Assembly: GCF_000967245.1 (NCBI RefSeq)
Contig: NZ_KQ033877.1
Span: 461,634-525,633, forward strand
Direction: 5' to 3'
Origin: Bombilactobacillus mellis
GTDB taxonomy: Bacteria; Bacillota; Bacilli; Lactobacillales; Lactobacillaceae
DNA: 64,000 bases
Shown here: one piece after another, positions 29,164 through 41,064 of the stretch
Position numbering within the stretch: the first letter of the stretch is position 1
Layout of the letters: each line of letters opens with the position of its first letter
Position numbers and translations under genes: made by a program
The notes under the pieces: model-generated
What the model was told of the DNA's origin: nothing
Seen by the model: only the letters and a program-made list of their open reading frames with translations
Databases searched by the model: none

Positions 29164-30180
29164 GTGAGTGAGTCGGATATTACTAGCGATCAGATTTTAA
29201 ATGAACAGGAAAAAACAATCGAAAAGACTTTGCGTCCGCAATATTTGCGGCAATATCTTGGTCAAAACAAGATAAAGCAGCAGTTGCAAATTTATATTCA
29301 AGCAGCTCAAAAACGACAGGAATCCTTAGATCATGTGTTGCTCTATGGACCACCAGGGTTAGGCAAGACCACCTTGGCTTTAGTGATTGCTAATGAACTT
29401 CAAGTTAAATTACATTCTACAACTGGGCCTTCCATTGAAAAGGCTGGCGATTTAGTAGCTATTTTAAGCGAATTGCAACCGGGAGATGTGTTGTTTATTG
29501 ATGAAATACACCGTCTACCTAAGAATGTAGAAGAGATTTTATATTCTGCTATGGAAGATTTTTTTATTGATATTGTTGTGGGACAAGGAGCAGAGGCTCA
29601 TTCTGTTCATTATCCATTGCCACCCTTTACTTTGATCGGTGCTACAACCCAGGCAGGTCAACTATCAGCGCCTTTACGCAGTCGCTTTGGTATTATTGAA
29701 CATTTGACTTATTATAATGAACAAGAACTCACCGCGATTGTACAACGTTCAGCCGAAGTATTAGCCATTGCCATTAATGAAGCTGGAGCTCACGAATTAG
29801 CGCGCCGGTCACGAGGAACACCCCGGGTAGCTAATCGGCTTTTAAAAAGAGTACGAGATTTTGTGCAAGTGGCAGGTGATCAACAAATTACCGCTACCAA
29901 TGCCGCTAAGGCCTTAGATCAATTGCAAGTTGATACGGCCGGTTTGGATCAAACTGACCGTAAATTATTAAAAATGATGATTAATCTTTATAACGGCGGT
30001 CCGCTGGGTTTAAAAACTATTGCAGTTAATATTGGCGAAGAGCAAGAAACTGTAGAAGCTGTTTATGAGCCTTATTTATTGCAGCAAGGTTTTTTAAAAA
30101 GAACTCCCAGAGGCCGCGTGGTAACTTCCAAGGCGTATCAGCATTTAGGAATTAAAAAAGCACAAGAGAACGGAGATTAG
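29164..30180 (+). CDS. ruvB: Holliday junction branch migration ATPase RuvB
   Basis: RuvB is the hexameric AAA+ motor for branch migration. The 338-residue protein has Walker [12 protein letters not shown] (about residues 61-71), Walker [11 protein letters not shown], sensor ATTQAG, the arginine finger region LRSRFG, and the C-terminal winged helix ([18 protein letters not shown]). Start is GTG 29164 with AAGAGGTGA upstream. Co-transcribed with ruvA; one base separates it from queA. Confidence 0.97.
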   Translation: MSESDITSDQILNEQEKTIEKTLRPQYLRQYLGQNKIKQQLQIYIQAAQKRQESLDHVLLYGPPGLGKTTLALVIANELQVKLHSTTGPSIEKAGDLVAILSELQPGDVLFIDEIHRLPKNVEEILYSAMEDFFIDIVVGQGAEAHSVHYPLPPFTLIGATTQAGQLSAPLRSRFGIIEHLTYYNEQELTAIVQRSAEVLAIAINEAGAHELARRSRGTPRVANRLLKRVRDFVQVAGDQQITATNAAKALDQLQVDTAGLDQTDRKLLKMMINLYNGGPLGLKTIAVNIGEEQETVEAVYEPYLLQQGFLKRTPRGRVVTSKAYQHLGIKKAQENGD

Positions 30181-30181
30181 A

Positions 30182-32378
<2,197 letters not shown>

Positions 32379-32449
32379 TGTAAGGGTGTTTGCTGGTTAA
32401 TTGTTTGTTAGAATAGATATAATAAGTAAATTTTTATGAGGTGAAGAGA

Positions 32450-32926
32450 GTGAAATTATTAGCAGCAGCAGCAAATAATAGTGGAAGCTATTCGATGATT
32501 ATTATTATTGTTTTGATGTTTGTTCTGATGTATTTTATGATGTATCGGCCACAGAAAAAGCAACAGCAGGAACGTCAAAAAATGCTGAATCAAATTAAAG
32601 TGGGAGATCCCGTAATAACTATTGGTGGTTTACATGGTGTCATTGATTCCATGAATGATGCTGATAAAACGGTCGTTTTAGACTGCGACGGTATTTATTT
32701 AACCTTTAGTCGTTCAGCAATTCGTGGAGTAAATAAAGCAGCCGATGCAAGTGCGGAGGCACCTAAATCTTCGTCAACAGCATCAAAAGCCGCTGCTTCA
32801 GATGATAATAAAACCACTACAACATCCGAGAGCCAAGCAGCTGCTTCAGAAGAAAAAACAACTGCAGCCGCTGCTTCAGAAGCTTCAGACAAAACTGATA
32901 ATGAAACACAAGCTGAAAAAGAATAA
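32450..32926 (+). CDS. yajC: Preprotein translocase subunit YajC
   Basis: YajC joins SecDF at the translocon. The 158-residue protein has one membrane helix (about residues 15-32, SMIIIIVLMFVLMYF), the conserved YRPQKKQQQERQKML, and VGDPVITIGGLHGVID. It is longer than the usual 85-110 residues: from about residue 98 there is an Ala/Ser/Thr/Glu/Lys tail, likely disordered, with three copies of an AAASE-like block. Start is GTG 32450, with GAGGTGA at 32438-32444; GTG 32441 overlaps that site. TATAAT at 32418-32423 hints at an extra promoter. Confidence 0.9.
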   Translation: MKLLAAAANNSGSYSMIIIIVLMFVLMYFMMYRPQKKQQQERQKMLNQIKVGDPVITIGGLHGVIDSMNDADKTVVLDCDGIYLTFSRSAIRGVNKAADASAEAPKSSSTASKAAASDDNKTTTTSESQAAASEEKTTAAAASEASDKTDNETQAEKE

Positions 32927-32975
32927 TCTAATGAATTTTATTCAGACTACCGGTATTGTACCAGTAGCAATGAAA

Positions 32976-33016
32976 ACAAAAAGGAGATTGAGTAGTAGCG
33001 CTCATCTCCTTTTTTG
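32976..33016 (+). terminator. Rho-independent terminator after yajC
   Basis: AAAAAGGAGAT(T)GAG / CTCATCTCCTTTTTT with a single bulge ends the ymdB/mutS-to-yajC block. A smaller hairpin CTACcGGTA/TACCaGTAG lies just before it (32947-32967). Confidence 0.88.
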
Positions 33017-33035
33017 CGAATAACTGGCTGGTCAA

Positions 33036-33065
33036 TTGACGCTAGGTATAAAATATTATTATGAT
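33036..33065 (+). promoter_or_regulatory. zwf promoter
   Basis: TTGACG (33036-33041) and TATGAT (33060-33065) with an 18-base spacer, about 90 bases before zwf. Confidence 0.65.
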
Positions 33066-33155
33066 AAGCTGTTTTTTGAAGTGAACATAGCAAAATTAAA
33101 GGCGAATGAAGAGCTTTAATTAAGGTTTTTCAAAAAATTATATGGTGGAGGAACT

Positions 33156-34637
33156 ATGGCAAAAGAGCAACGGGTAGTTTTTATAATTTTTGGGGGTTCA
33201 GGAGATTTGGCCCATCGTAAATTATATCCTGCTTTATTTAAACTTTATCTCAAAGGGTATTTACATCATCATTTTGCTGTCATTGGTACCGCAAGACGGC
33301 CTTGGAGTCATGAATATTTTCGCCAAACTGTAATGGAATCAATTGGAGAAGATATTGGTGATCAAGAAAAAATTTCAAGTTTTGCGCAGCACTTTTACTA
33401 TCAGTCACACGATGTTAATGATGCTGCCCACTATTTGGCCTTAAAAAAATTGGCCGCTAAGTTAAGTCAGCAATATCAAAGTCACGGCAATCAAATTTTT
33501 TACATGGCGATTGCACCTAGGTTTTTTGGTGTGGTTGCTAAACATTTACATTCAGAAAATTTATTAACAACAACTGGTTATAATCGCATAATTATTGAAA
33601 AACCTTTTGGACGAGATGTACAAAGTGCAACTACTTTGAATGCGGGCATTGCTGCAGCTTTTAGCGAGAAGCAAATTTATCGGGTGGATCATTATTTAGG
33701 TAAAGAAGTTGTTCAATCTTTACCTTTATTGCGTTTTGCCAATCCGCTTTTAGAAGCAGTTTGGAATCATCATTATATTAGTAATATTCAAATTACTTTG
33801 GCCGAAACTTTAGGTGTTGGCGAACGGGCGGGGTATTATGAAACGGCCGGCGCCTTACGGGATATGATTCAAAATCATGCTTTACAAATTTTAGGACTTC
33901 TAGCAATGGAAAAACCTGCCGAATTCTCTTCACAGGCTATTCACCAACAAAAAGAGCAGTTATTTGCTCAATTGCCGCAGTATTCTCCTAGTCAAATTGA
34001 ACAGAATTTTGTCCGGGGTCAATATGATACTGATAAAAAGGGCAACCAATTGGCTTATCGCCAAGCAGATAATGTAGCCAATGATTCATCTATCGAAACT
34101 TTTGTGGCCGGAAAAATTCTTATTAATAATTCCCGCTGGCAAGGGGTTCCTTTTTATGTACGGAGTGGTAAACGGCTGCGGCAAAAATCTACCCGGATTG
34201 ATATAGTTTTTAAAAATAATAACAGTAAAATTTTTACTCCGTCACAACTGCAAACAAGTACAGTGCAACCGGTAATTTTAAGTATTTGCGTAGAGCCGGT
34301 GCAGGGGCTTAGTCTAACTCTTAATGGTACTAATCCCGGCCGGGGATTGAAACCTTTTGCGCATACATTAAAATTTCAGCAATCATTAGAAGAAATGAAT
34401 AATTCACAAGAAGCTTATGAAAAGCTGTTAATTGATATTATTCAAGGAGACCAAACTAACTTTACAACGTGGAATGAGCAAAAGTTAACTTGGGGCTTTA
34501 TTGACCGGATTCGGGAGTATTGGGATCATACCCGTCCACAATTTCCTAATTATTTAAGTAGTACTTTTGGTCCACAACAAAGCGCGGCATTATTAGCCCA
34601 AGACCATCATAAATGGGTCTGGGGATCTGAGGATTAA
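33156..34637 (+). CDS. zwf: Glucose-6-phosphate 1-dehydrogenase
   Basis: Zwf oxidises glucose-6-phosphate to 6-phosphogluconolactone with NADP+, the entry to the oxidative pentose phosphate route. The 493-residue protein has the nucleotide motif IFGGSGDLAHRKLYPAL near the start, IIIEKPFGRD, the active-site RVDHYLGKEVVQ (about residues 173-184), and the C-terminal domain with NPGRGLKP. ATG 33156 follows GGAGG. It has its own promoter after a terminator and reads into dinB 2 bases later. Confidence 0.97.
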   Translation: MAKEQRVVFIIFGGSGDLAHRKLYPALFKLYLKGYLHHHFAVIGTARRPWSHEYFRQTVMESIGEDIGDQEKISSFAQHFYYQSHDVNDAAHYLALKKLAAKLSQQYQSHGNQIFYMAIAPRFFGVVAKHLHSENLLTTTGYNRIIIEKPFGRDVQSATTLNAGIAAAFSEKQIYRVDHYLGKEVVQSLPLLRFANPLLEAVWNHHYISNIQITLAETLGVGERAGYYETAGALRDMIQNHALQILGLLAMEKPAEFSSQAIHQQKEQLFAQLPQYSPSQIEQNFVRGQYDTDKKGNQLAYRQADNVANDSSIETFVAGKILINNSRWQGVPFYVRSGKRLRQKSTRIDIVFKNNNSKIFTPSQLQTSTVQPVILSICVEPVQGLSLTLNGTNPGRGLKPFAHTLKFQQSLEEMNNSQEAYEKLLIDIIQGDQTNFTTWNEQKLTWGFIDRIREYWDHTRPQFPNYLSSTFGPQQSAALLAQDHHKWVWGSED

Positions 34638-34639
34638 CT

Positions 34640-35746
34640 ATGAGTTTCTTGGAATTGCCTGATATTATTCATGATGAACGAAAAATTATTCATGTAGATA
34701 TGGATGCTTTTTACGCTTCTGTCGAACAAAGAGAACATCCAGAATATCGGCAGAAAGCTTTGGTTATTGCAGCCGATCCCAGAGAACATAATGGGCACGG
34801 AGTCATTACAACTGCTAATTATCAAGCACGCAAATATGGCGTAGGTTCAGCTATGCCGGCTATTAAGGCCGTGGAAAAAATTCCTCAGTCGGAATTAGTT
34901 TTTACGCCGCCAAACTTTCCATTATACCGTCAAGTTTCTGCTCAAATTCATCAAATTTTTACTCAAGTAACCGATGTTTGGGAACCTGTTGCTTTAGATG
35001 AAGCCTATTTGGATGTTACCAGTAACAAACTCCAACTGGTTGATGTCATTCAAGTGGCACTGATTATCCAACGAACTATTCGCCGACAATTAGATTTGAC
35101 TTGTTCGGTAGGAATCTCCTACAATAAGTTTTTAGCTAAGATGGCTTCTGATTACGCCAAGCCCTTCGGTCGAACCGTTGTTACTAGTGCGCAGGCCCGT
35201 AATTTTTTAGCACCTTTACCTATTAGTAAATTTCATGGTATCGGCAAAGCAACCCAGGTTAAAATGCAACAGTTAGGGTTACAATTTGGTCGAGATATCC
35301 AACAAACGCCCTTTGATTTCTTAACTAAAAAATTAGGAAAAATCGGTTTTCTGCTTTATCAACGGGCACGTGGAATTGATAATCAGCCGGTAAAGGCGCA
35401 TCGGCAAAGTAAGTCAATTGGCCGCGAACAAACTTTTAATCGGCCTATTTTTAATGATCAAGAAAGCCGTCAAATTTTTCAAACAATGGCACGGCAAGTA
35501 GCACATACGTTAGAGCAAAAGCGATTGGTAGGGTATACTGTGGTTATTAAGGTTCGAACTGTCGAATTTGTGACCTATACCCGCCGACAGACTTTAAGAA
35601 AGGCTACTAATGATGCGGAATTAATTTTTAAAACTAGTTGGGATTTATTGCAGGCTTTAAATTTACAGACACAACCTTTACGTTTATTAGGTATTACAAT
35701 GACTAATTTACGGGAACAGAATTTTGTAGAAATTGAGTTATTTTAG
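34640..35746 (+). CDS. dinB: DNA polymerase IV (Y family)
   Basis: This 368-residue error-prone polymerase performs translesion synthesis. Catalytic residues: IIHVDMDAFYASVEQRE (first Asp, about residue 20), PVALDEAYLDVT (Asp-Glu pair), with VGISYNKFLAKMASDYAKP and the helix-hairpin-helix KFHGIGKATQVKMQQLG. It ends VEIELF, a plausible beta-clamp binding tail. TGAGG before ATG 34640 is inside the zwf stop region, so expression is coupled to zwf. The little-finger domain is complete. Confidence 0.96.
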   Translation: MSFLELPDIIHDERKIIHVDMDAFYASVEQREHPEYRQKALVIAADPREHNGHGVITTANYQARKYGVGSAMPAIKAVEKIPQSELVFTPPNFPLYRQVSAQIHQIFTQVTDVWEPVALDEAYLDVTSNKLQLVDVIQVALIIQRTIRRQLDLTCSVGISYNKFLAKMASDYAKPFGRTVVTSAQARNFLAPLPISKFHGIGKATQVKMQQLGLQFGRDIQQTPFDFLTKKLGKIGFLLYQRARGIDNQPVKAHRQSKSIGREQTFNRPIFNDQESRQIFQTMARQVAHTLEQKRLVGYTVVIKVRTVEFVTYTRRQTLRKATNDAELIFKTSWDLLQALNLQTQPLRLLGITMTNLREQNFVEIELF

Positions 35747-35757
35747 AGAGGAAAAAT

Positions 35758-36705
35758 ATGAATACTTTTGGAGAAATTATTGGACAAATTACGGCAGCAT
35801 CTAGTATTATTATTCATCGGCATGTCAATCCTGATCCGGACGCTTTAGGATCCCAATTAGGATTAGCCAGTAGTATCCGCAGTACCTATCCTGATAAAAA
35901 AGTTTTCGTGGCTGGCGAAGGTGTCGGTGACTTAGATTGGATCGGTACTATGGATCAAGTCGCGGATCAGGACTATCAAAATGCGCTTGTCATTGTAGTT
36001 GATACGGCCAATCGCCCTCGGATTAGTGATCAGCGTTTTACTAAAGGGAAAACTTTAATTAAAATTGATCATCATCCGAATGTCGATCCTTATGGAGATT
36101 ATACCTATGTGGATACCAGTGCTTCCAGCTGTTCAGAAATTATTGCTGATTTAATTAATGCGGCCGGTACTAAATTACAAATGACAACTACAGTGGCGCA
36201 AAATTTATATACTGGAATTGTCGGAGATACGGGGCGTTTTTTGCATCCAAGTACTACCGTCCATACTTTGAATATTGCAGCCCAATTAATAAGCTATAAT
36301 TTTAATCCTAACGCCATTAATTTAAAAATGGGTGAACTAACATTAAGTCAGGCTCAGCTGCAAGGATACGTTTATGAAAAATTACAAGTAGATCCGAGTG
36401 GAGCAGCCCAAGTAGTAATTACACAATCTCAACTGCACGCTTTAGGTTTGACAGCTGAAGATGCTCATGTAGCGGTTTCGACTCCGGGACGTTTAAAGGG
36501 TGTGCAAAGCTGGTTCGTTGCTGTTGAACAACCAGCTGGTGATTACCGCATTCATTTACGTTCTCAAGGACCGACAATTAATGATTTGGCTGCCAAACAT
36601 CGCGGTGGAGGACATCCACTAGCCAGCGGAGCCAAAGCTGCTGATTTGGCTGAGATTCAGAAAATTTATACAGAATTAATTACTTTGCAAAAACAATTTA
36701 ATTAA
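35758..36705 (+). CDS. nrnA: DHH/DHHA1 phosphoesterase, NrnA-like (nanoRNase / pAp phosphatase)
   Basis: NrnA-type enzymes degrade 2-5-mer RNAs, pGpG or pApA, and 3'-phosphoadenosine 5'-phosphate. The 315-residue protein has the DHH domain motifs IIHRHVNPDPDALGS (residues 20-34), VVDTANRPRI, KIDHHPNVDP and GDTGRFLHPST, then the DHHA1 substrate motif HRGGGHPLASGA near residue 285. ATG 35758 has GAGAGGA upstream. It is in the zwf-dinB-nrnA-helicase run. Which small nucleotide it prefers cannot be read from sequence. Confidence 0.92.
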   Translation: MNTFGEIIGQITAASSIIIHRHVNPDPDALGSQLGLASSIRSTYPDKKVFVAGEGVGDLDWIGTMDQVADQDYQNALVIVVDTANRPRISDQRFTKGKTLIKIDHHPNVDPYGDYTYVDTSASSCSEIIADLINAAGTKLQMTTTVAQNLYTGIVGDTGRFLHPSTTVHTLNIAAQLISYNFNPNAINLKMGELTLSQAQLQGYVYEKLQVDPSGAAQVVITQSQLHALGLTAEDAHVAVSTPGRLKGVQSWFVAVEQPAGDYRIHLRSQGPTINDLAAKHRGGGHPLASGAKAADLAEIQKIYTELITLQKQFN

Positions 36706-36718
36706 CGAGGTTATTAGT

Positions 36719-38062
36719 ATGACAACATTTGCTGAATATCATTGGTCTGATTTTATTAATACGGCATTGCAACAGATTAACTTTCAACAACCAACACCAG
36801 TCCAAGATAAAGTTATACCTTTGATAACTGCAGGTCATGATGTAATTGTGCAAGCACAAACAGGCAGCGGCAAAACACATGCTTATTTATTGCCGCTGTT
36901 AAACCAGATTACTCCTCAGCTGCAGGTACAATTAATTATTGCTGTCCCCAGTCGGGAATTAGCAGGTCAAATTCGAGCCGCCGCTGAAAAAATAATTGCT
37001 TTGGCTCCAGAAAAACTGCATATTGGTTTTTATGTAGGAGGAACGGATAAACAAAAGCAAATTCAACATTTAAACAACTGGCAGCCGCAAATTGTTATTG
37101 GTACCCCCGGCAGAATTTGGGATCTGATCCAAATTCAGGCGCTGCAAGTACAAAAGACACAATTTTTGGTGATTGATGAGGCAGATATGAGTCTGGATTT
37201 CGGTTTTTTGCCGGTAATTGATCAAATAGCCAGTAGTCTGCCTGCAGAATTACAAACAATGGTCTTTTCTGCGACTATTCCGCAGAAATTACAACCATTC
37301 TTAAAAAAATATTTGCGACAGCCTCAAGTGGTTAACTTAGAAGCTGCGACTGTGATTGCACCTAACATTAGTAATTGGGCACTTTTTACACATGGGCGAG
37401 ATCGTCAAAAAATAATATATCAACTGCTAACTTTAGGGCAACCTTATTTGGCCCTGATTTTTGCCAACACCAAAAAGAATGTGAATCAAATTTATGATTA
37501 TTTAAGTGCTCAAGGACTGAAAGTGGCTCGTATTCATGGTGACTTACCGCCGCGGGAACGAAAACGAACAATGAAGGCTATTGCCCAAATGGAATATCAG
37601 TTTGTGGTAGCTTCTGACTTAGCAGCTCGTGGAATTGATATTCCAGGGGTTTCACATGTTATTAATGCCGAGATTCCAGTAGAAGATGAATTTTTTATTC
37701 ATCGGGTGGGACGTACAGGACGTAATAAGATGAAGGGAATTGCTATTACTTTGTATGGCCCTGATGAAGAAGCCAAAATCCAGCATTTAGAACAATTAGG
37801 CATTAAGTTTGAATTTAAAGAAATTAGAAATGGCCGACTACTAGCAGCTAAGGCTCATGATGCGCGGCAACAACGCTCTGCTCACCAGCAGGCTTTAGAT
37901 CCGACTTTAAGAGGCTTTGTGAAAAAACAAAAACAACGGCGAAAACCTGGATATCGGAAAAAAATAAAACAAGCGATTATTTCTGATCGCAAGCGCAAGC
38001 AAAAGATACAACAACGCTCTCAACGCCGGCATTTACGTGCGTTAAAAAAGCAGCAGGGTTAA
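36719..38062 (+). CDS. DEAD-box ATP-dependent RNA helicase, CshB-like
   Basis: A 447-residue DEAD-box helicase: Q-motif region FQQPTPVQDKVIPLI, Walker A AQTGSGKTHAYLLP (about residues 45-58), PSRELAGQ, motif Ib GTPGR, DEAD in VIDEADMSLDFG, SAT in VFSATIP, and motif VI HRVGRTGRNKMKG. The C-terminus (about residues 390-447) is strongly basic, Lys/Arg/Gln-rich, probably for RNA or ribosome binding. CshB-type helicases help rRNA maturation and cold adaptation. ATG 36719 has AACGAGG upstream. Last gene before the alaS leader. Confidence 0.92.
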   Translation: MTTFAEYHWSDFINTALQQINFQQPTPVQDKVIPLITAGHDVIVQAQTGSGKTHAYLLPLLNQITPQLQVQLIIAVPSRELAGQIRAAAEKIIALAPEKLHIGFYVGGTDKQKQIQHLNNWQPQIVIGTPGRIWDLIQIQALQVQKTQFLVIDEADMSLDFGFLPVIDQIASSLPAELQTMVFSATIPQKLQPFLKKYLRQPQVVNLEAATVIAPNISNWALFTHGRDRQKIIYQLLTLGQPYLALIFANTKKNVNQIYDYLSAQGLKVARIHGDLPPRERKRTMKAIAQMEYQFVVASDLAARGIDIPGVSHVINAEIPVEDEFFIHRVGRTGRNKMKGIAITLYGPDEEAKIQHLEQLGIKFEFKEIRNGRLLAAKAHDARQQRSAHQQALDPTLRGFVKKQKQRRKPGYRKKIKQAIISDRKRKQKIQQRSQRRHLRALKKQQG

Positions 38063-38071
38063 GATAAGAAG

Positions 38072-38100
38072 TTGACTTTTGACGAATTTGTGCTTATCAT
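38072..38100 (+). promoter_or_regulatory. alaS promoter
   Basis: TTGACT (38072-38077) and TATCAT (38095-38100) with a 17-base spacer, placing a start about 195 bases upstream of alaS, as a T-box leader needs. Confidence 0.75.
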
Positions 38101-38106
38101 TTGTTT

Positions 38107-38298
38107 GGGTATAGTATTAGTTGGATTTTTTTTAGAGAGGGTAAGGCAGGTGTAATTACCTAAAAATTAACTAATATTGCTACCAGACTTTATTAAAATA
38201 AAAATTTAAAGAGGCAAACGATGATCGTTGCAATCAGGGTGGTACCGCGCTTAAGCGTCCTTGAATAGCAGCGATTTTATTTTTTATCTGGAGGATAT
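38107..38298 (+). promoter_or_regulatory. T-box leader of alaS (tRNA-Ala sensing)
   Basis: The T-box core AGGGTGGTACCGCG is at 38236-38249, followed by the antiterminator partner AAGCGTCCTTG. ATCGTTGC (38223-38230) can pair with GCAGCGAT (38269-38276) ahead of a T-rich run, giving the competing terminator. Stem I probably begins with AGAGAGG near 38134, and a GCT at 38179-38181 is a candidate alanine specifier codon. Uncharged tRNA-Ala would favour read-through into alaS. Core motif and context are clear; the specifier is tentative. Confidence 0.85.
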
Positions 38299-38304
38299 TA
38301 CTAT

Positions 38305-40947
38305 ATGAAAAAAATGTCGAGTGCTGAAGTAAGGCAAATGTTTCTGGACTTTTTTAAATCCAAGGGACATACGATAGAACCAAGTGCATCGCTCATTCCT
38401 AAAAATGATCCAACTTTATTATGGATTAATTCGGGTGTTGCCACTTTGAAAAAATACTTTGACGGCGAAGTTATTCCCAAAAATCCGCGCTTAGTTTCTG
38501 CGCAAAAGAGTATTCGGACCAATGATATTGAAAATGTGGGCAGAACTGCTCGTCATCAAACTTTCTTTGAAATGTTAGGTAATTTTTCAGTAGGGGATTA
38601 TTTTAAAAAAGAAGCCATTGCCTGGGCTTGGGAATTATTAACTAGTCCTGATTGGTTTGGTTTTGATCCTGAAAAATTATTTATTACTGTTTACCCTAAA
38701 GATGATGATGCTTACGAAATATGGCGTCAACAAGGGATAAAGGCAGATCATATTTTTAAAAATGAGGATAACTTTTGGGATATTGGTGTGGGACCAAGTG
38801 GTCCTGACTCAGAAATTTTTTACGATCGGGGTCAAGAAAATAATGATGTAGCCGAAAATGATCCGGAAAATTATCCCGGTGGTGAAAATGCCCGCTATTT
38901 GGAAATCTGGAATATTGTGTTCTCCCAGTTTAATCATTTGCCGGATGGACGTTTTGTTGATCAACCCCATAAGAATATTGATACGGGAATGGGATTAGAA
39001 CGGATTGTATCTATTATTCAGGATGCACCGACTAATTTTGAGACGGATTTATTTTTGCCGATCATCAGAGCAACCGAAAAAATTAGTCAGCAAAAGAACT
39101 ACAATGATAACCAAGCAGATGATGTGGCTTTTAAAATTATTGCTGATCATGCGCGGGCAGTAACTTTTGCTATCGGAGATGGCGCTATTCCTTCTAATGA
39201 AGGCCGGGGTTATGTCTTACGCCGCTTAATTCGGCGGGCAGTGCTTAATGGAGGGAAATTAGGTATTAGGCAAGCATTTTTGTATAAATTAGTACCCGTA
39301 GTTGGTAAAATTATGCAAAGTTATTATCCGGAAATTTTAGAGCAGCAGGACTTTATTCAAAAAGTTATTCGCACAGAAGAAGAACGCTTTGCTGATACTT
39401 TGAGCGATGGTTTAGAGCTTTTAAACCAGGAAATAGCTCAAGTCAAAAAATCTGGCAGTTCTGTTTTGAGTGGTCAAGCCGCATTTCGTTTGTTTGATAC
39501 TTACGGTTTTCCTTATGAGTTAACCGTAGAATCCGCCCAAGAACATGGTCTCAGTGTCGATAAGGCCGGTTTTGCAACGGAAATGGAAAAACAAAAAGAG
39601 CGTGCTCGTCAAGCTCAGGGACACCAGCAGTCAATGAGCATGCAAAATCAACTATTAATGTCTATTAAAACTGCCAGTCAATTTATTGGTTATGATTGCT
39701 ACAGCAGTGATCAGTGTATTTTGAAAAATATTATTAGTGATAATCAAGCAGTGGACCAGTTAGATAGTGGTGCGGCACAATTGATTTTTGATCAGACACC
39801 ATTTTATGCAGAAATGGGTGGACAAGTAGCCGATGTCGGTATCATAAAGGACACAAATGGCAATGTTGTAGCCGAAGTAGAAGATGTTCAACATGCACCT
39901 AACGGTCAAAATTTACATTTTGTTAATGTAAAAGCTCCGATTAAACTCAATGAACGTTATTGTTTGGAAATTGATGTAACCTTCCGGCAAAAAGTCCGGC
40001 GTAATCATACAGCAACGCATTTATTAGATCAGGCTTTACGTAATGTATTAGGACCTCATACTCATCAAGCCGGATCTTTAGTCGAACCGGATTATTTACG
40101 TTTTGACTTTACTAGTTTAGAAAAAGTAACTGATCAACAATTAGCACAGATTGAACAAATTGTTAATGAACAAATTTGGAAAGAAATTCCTGTACAAACT
40201 ATTGAAACTGACTTGGAATCGGCTAAGAAAATGGGTGCTATTGCCTTATTTGATAATAAATATGGTGATCAAGTGCGAGTTGTCAAAATTAGCGATTTTT
40301 CGCTGGAACTTTGTGGCGGAACTCATGTTGCCAATACAGCAGAAATTGGTCTTTTCAAAATTACAAATGAAACTTCTACGGGTGCAGGTGTGCGCCGTAT
40401 TACAGCTGTTACTAGTCAAGAAGCTTGGCAATATTATGAACAGCAAGTTGCAATTTTAAATTCTGTTCAAAATCAATTGAAAGTGGCACAAGTTAAAGAT
40501 ATTCCTAACAAAGTGGAGCAATTAAATGCCGAACTCAAAGCAACTCAAAAACAATTAGAAAATTTACAAACGCAATTAGTGCAAAAACAGGCTTCTGGCA
40601 TCCTCGACCAAGTAGAACAAATTGGTTCTTGGCAACTAACGGCTGCTATTACCCCAGTGAAAAATATGAAAGAATTACGGCAAATTGCAGATGATTGGAA
40701 AAATCAGGGTAAATCCGATATTCTGATTTTAGGTGCTAAAAATGGAGCAAAAGCTAATTTATTAGTAGCAGCTAATCAAAAAGCTATAGCAGCTGGGTTA
40801 ACAGCCGGAACTTTAATTAAACAAATTGCCCCTGAAATTGATGGTGGCGGCGGCGGTCGTGACCAGCTGGCTCAAGCAGGTGGTAAAAACCCTGCCGGTT
40901 TGCAAGCGGCTTTACAATTAGCTAAAAAATTATTGCAGGAAGCTTGA
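38305..40947 (+). CDS. alaS: Alanyl-tRNA synthetase
   Basis: AlaRS charges tRNA-Ala. The 880-residue class II enzyme has the catalytic core (FLDFFKSKGHTIEPSASLIP, RHQTFFEMLGNFSVGDYF, GMGLERI), the editing domain with zinc ligands (RNHTATHLLDQALR and CGGTHVANTAE), and the C-terminal C-Ala domain with GGGGGRDQLAQAGGK. Start ATG 38305 follows GGAGG by 9 bases; MKKMSS allows an alternative at 38314. It is controlled by the T-box leader upstream and separated from ireB by its own promoter. Confidence 0.98.
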   Translation: MKKMSSAEVRQMFLDFFKSKGHTIEPSASLIPKNDPTLLWINSGVATLKKYFDGEVIPKNPRLVSAQKSIRTNDIENVGRTARHQTFFEMLGNFSVGDYFKKEAIAWAWELLTSPDWFGFDPEKLFITVYPKDDDAYEIWRQQGIKADHIFKNEDNFWDIGVGPSGPDSEIFYDRGQENNDVAENDPENYPGGENARYLEIWNIVFSQFNHLPDGRFVDQPHKNIDTGMGLERIVSIIQDAPTNFETDLFLPIIRATEKISQQKNYNDNQADDVAFKIIADHARAVTFAIGDGAIPSNEGRGYVLRRLIRRAVLNGGKLGIRQAFLYKLVPVVGKIMQSYYPEILEQQDFIQKVIRTEEERFADTLSDGLELLNQEIAQVKKSGSSVLSGQAAFRLFDTYGFPYELTVESAQEHGLSVDKAGFATEMEKQKERARQAQGHQQSMSMQNQLLMSIKTASQFIGYDCYSSDQCILKNIISDNQAVDQLDSGAAQLIFDQTPFYAEMGGQVADVGIIKDTNGNVVAEVEDVQHAPNGQNLHFVNVKAPIKLNERYCLEIDVTFRQKVRRNHTATHLLDQALRNVLGPHTHQAGSLVEPDYLRFDFTSLEKVTDQQLAQIEQIVNEQIWKEIPVQTIETDLESAKKMGAIALFDNKYGDQVRVVKISDFSLELCGGTHVANTAEIGLFKITNETSTGAGVRRITAVTSQEAWQYYEQQVAILNSVQNQLKVAQVKDIPNKVEQLNAELKATQKQLENLQTQLVQKQASGILDQVEQIGSWQLTAAITPVKNMKELRQIADDWKNQGKSDILILGAKNGAKANLLVAANQKAIAAGLTAGTLIKQIAPEIDGGGGGRDQLAQAGGKNPAGLQAALQLAKKLLQEA

Positions 40948-41009
40948 TTGTAAGCAAAGATTATTTTCCAGCAGCTGTTAATAATTAAGTGATTTTCATA
41001 AAATAATAT

Positions 41010-41038
41010 TTGTGGTTGATTTAGTTTTTGAGTATGAT
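41010..41038 (+). promoter_or_regulatory. Promoter of the ireB-ruvX operon
   Basis: TTGTGG (41010-41015), 17-base spacer, TATGAT (41033-41038); 26 bases before the ireB start codon. Confidence 0.75.
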
Positions 41039-41064
41039 AGAACATATAAAAGAGGTGGAAGCTT

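Noticed and set aside
34634-34825. Reverse-strand frame at the dinB start
   Set aside because: It overlaps the well-supported dinB start and has no ribosome-binding site.
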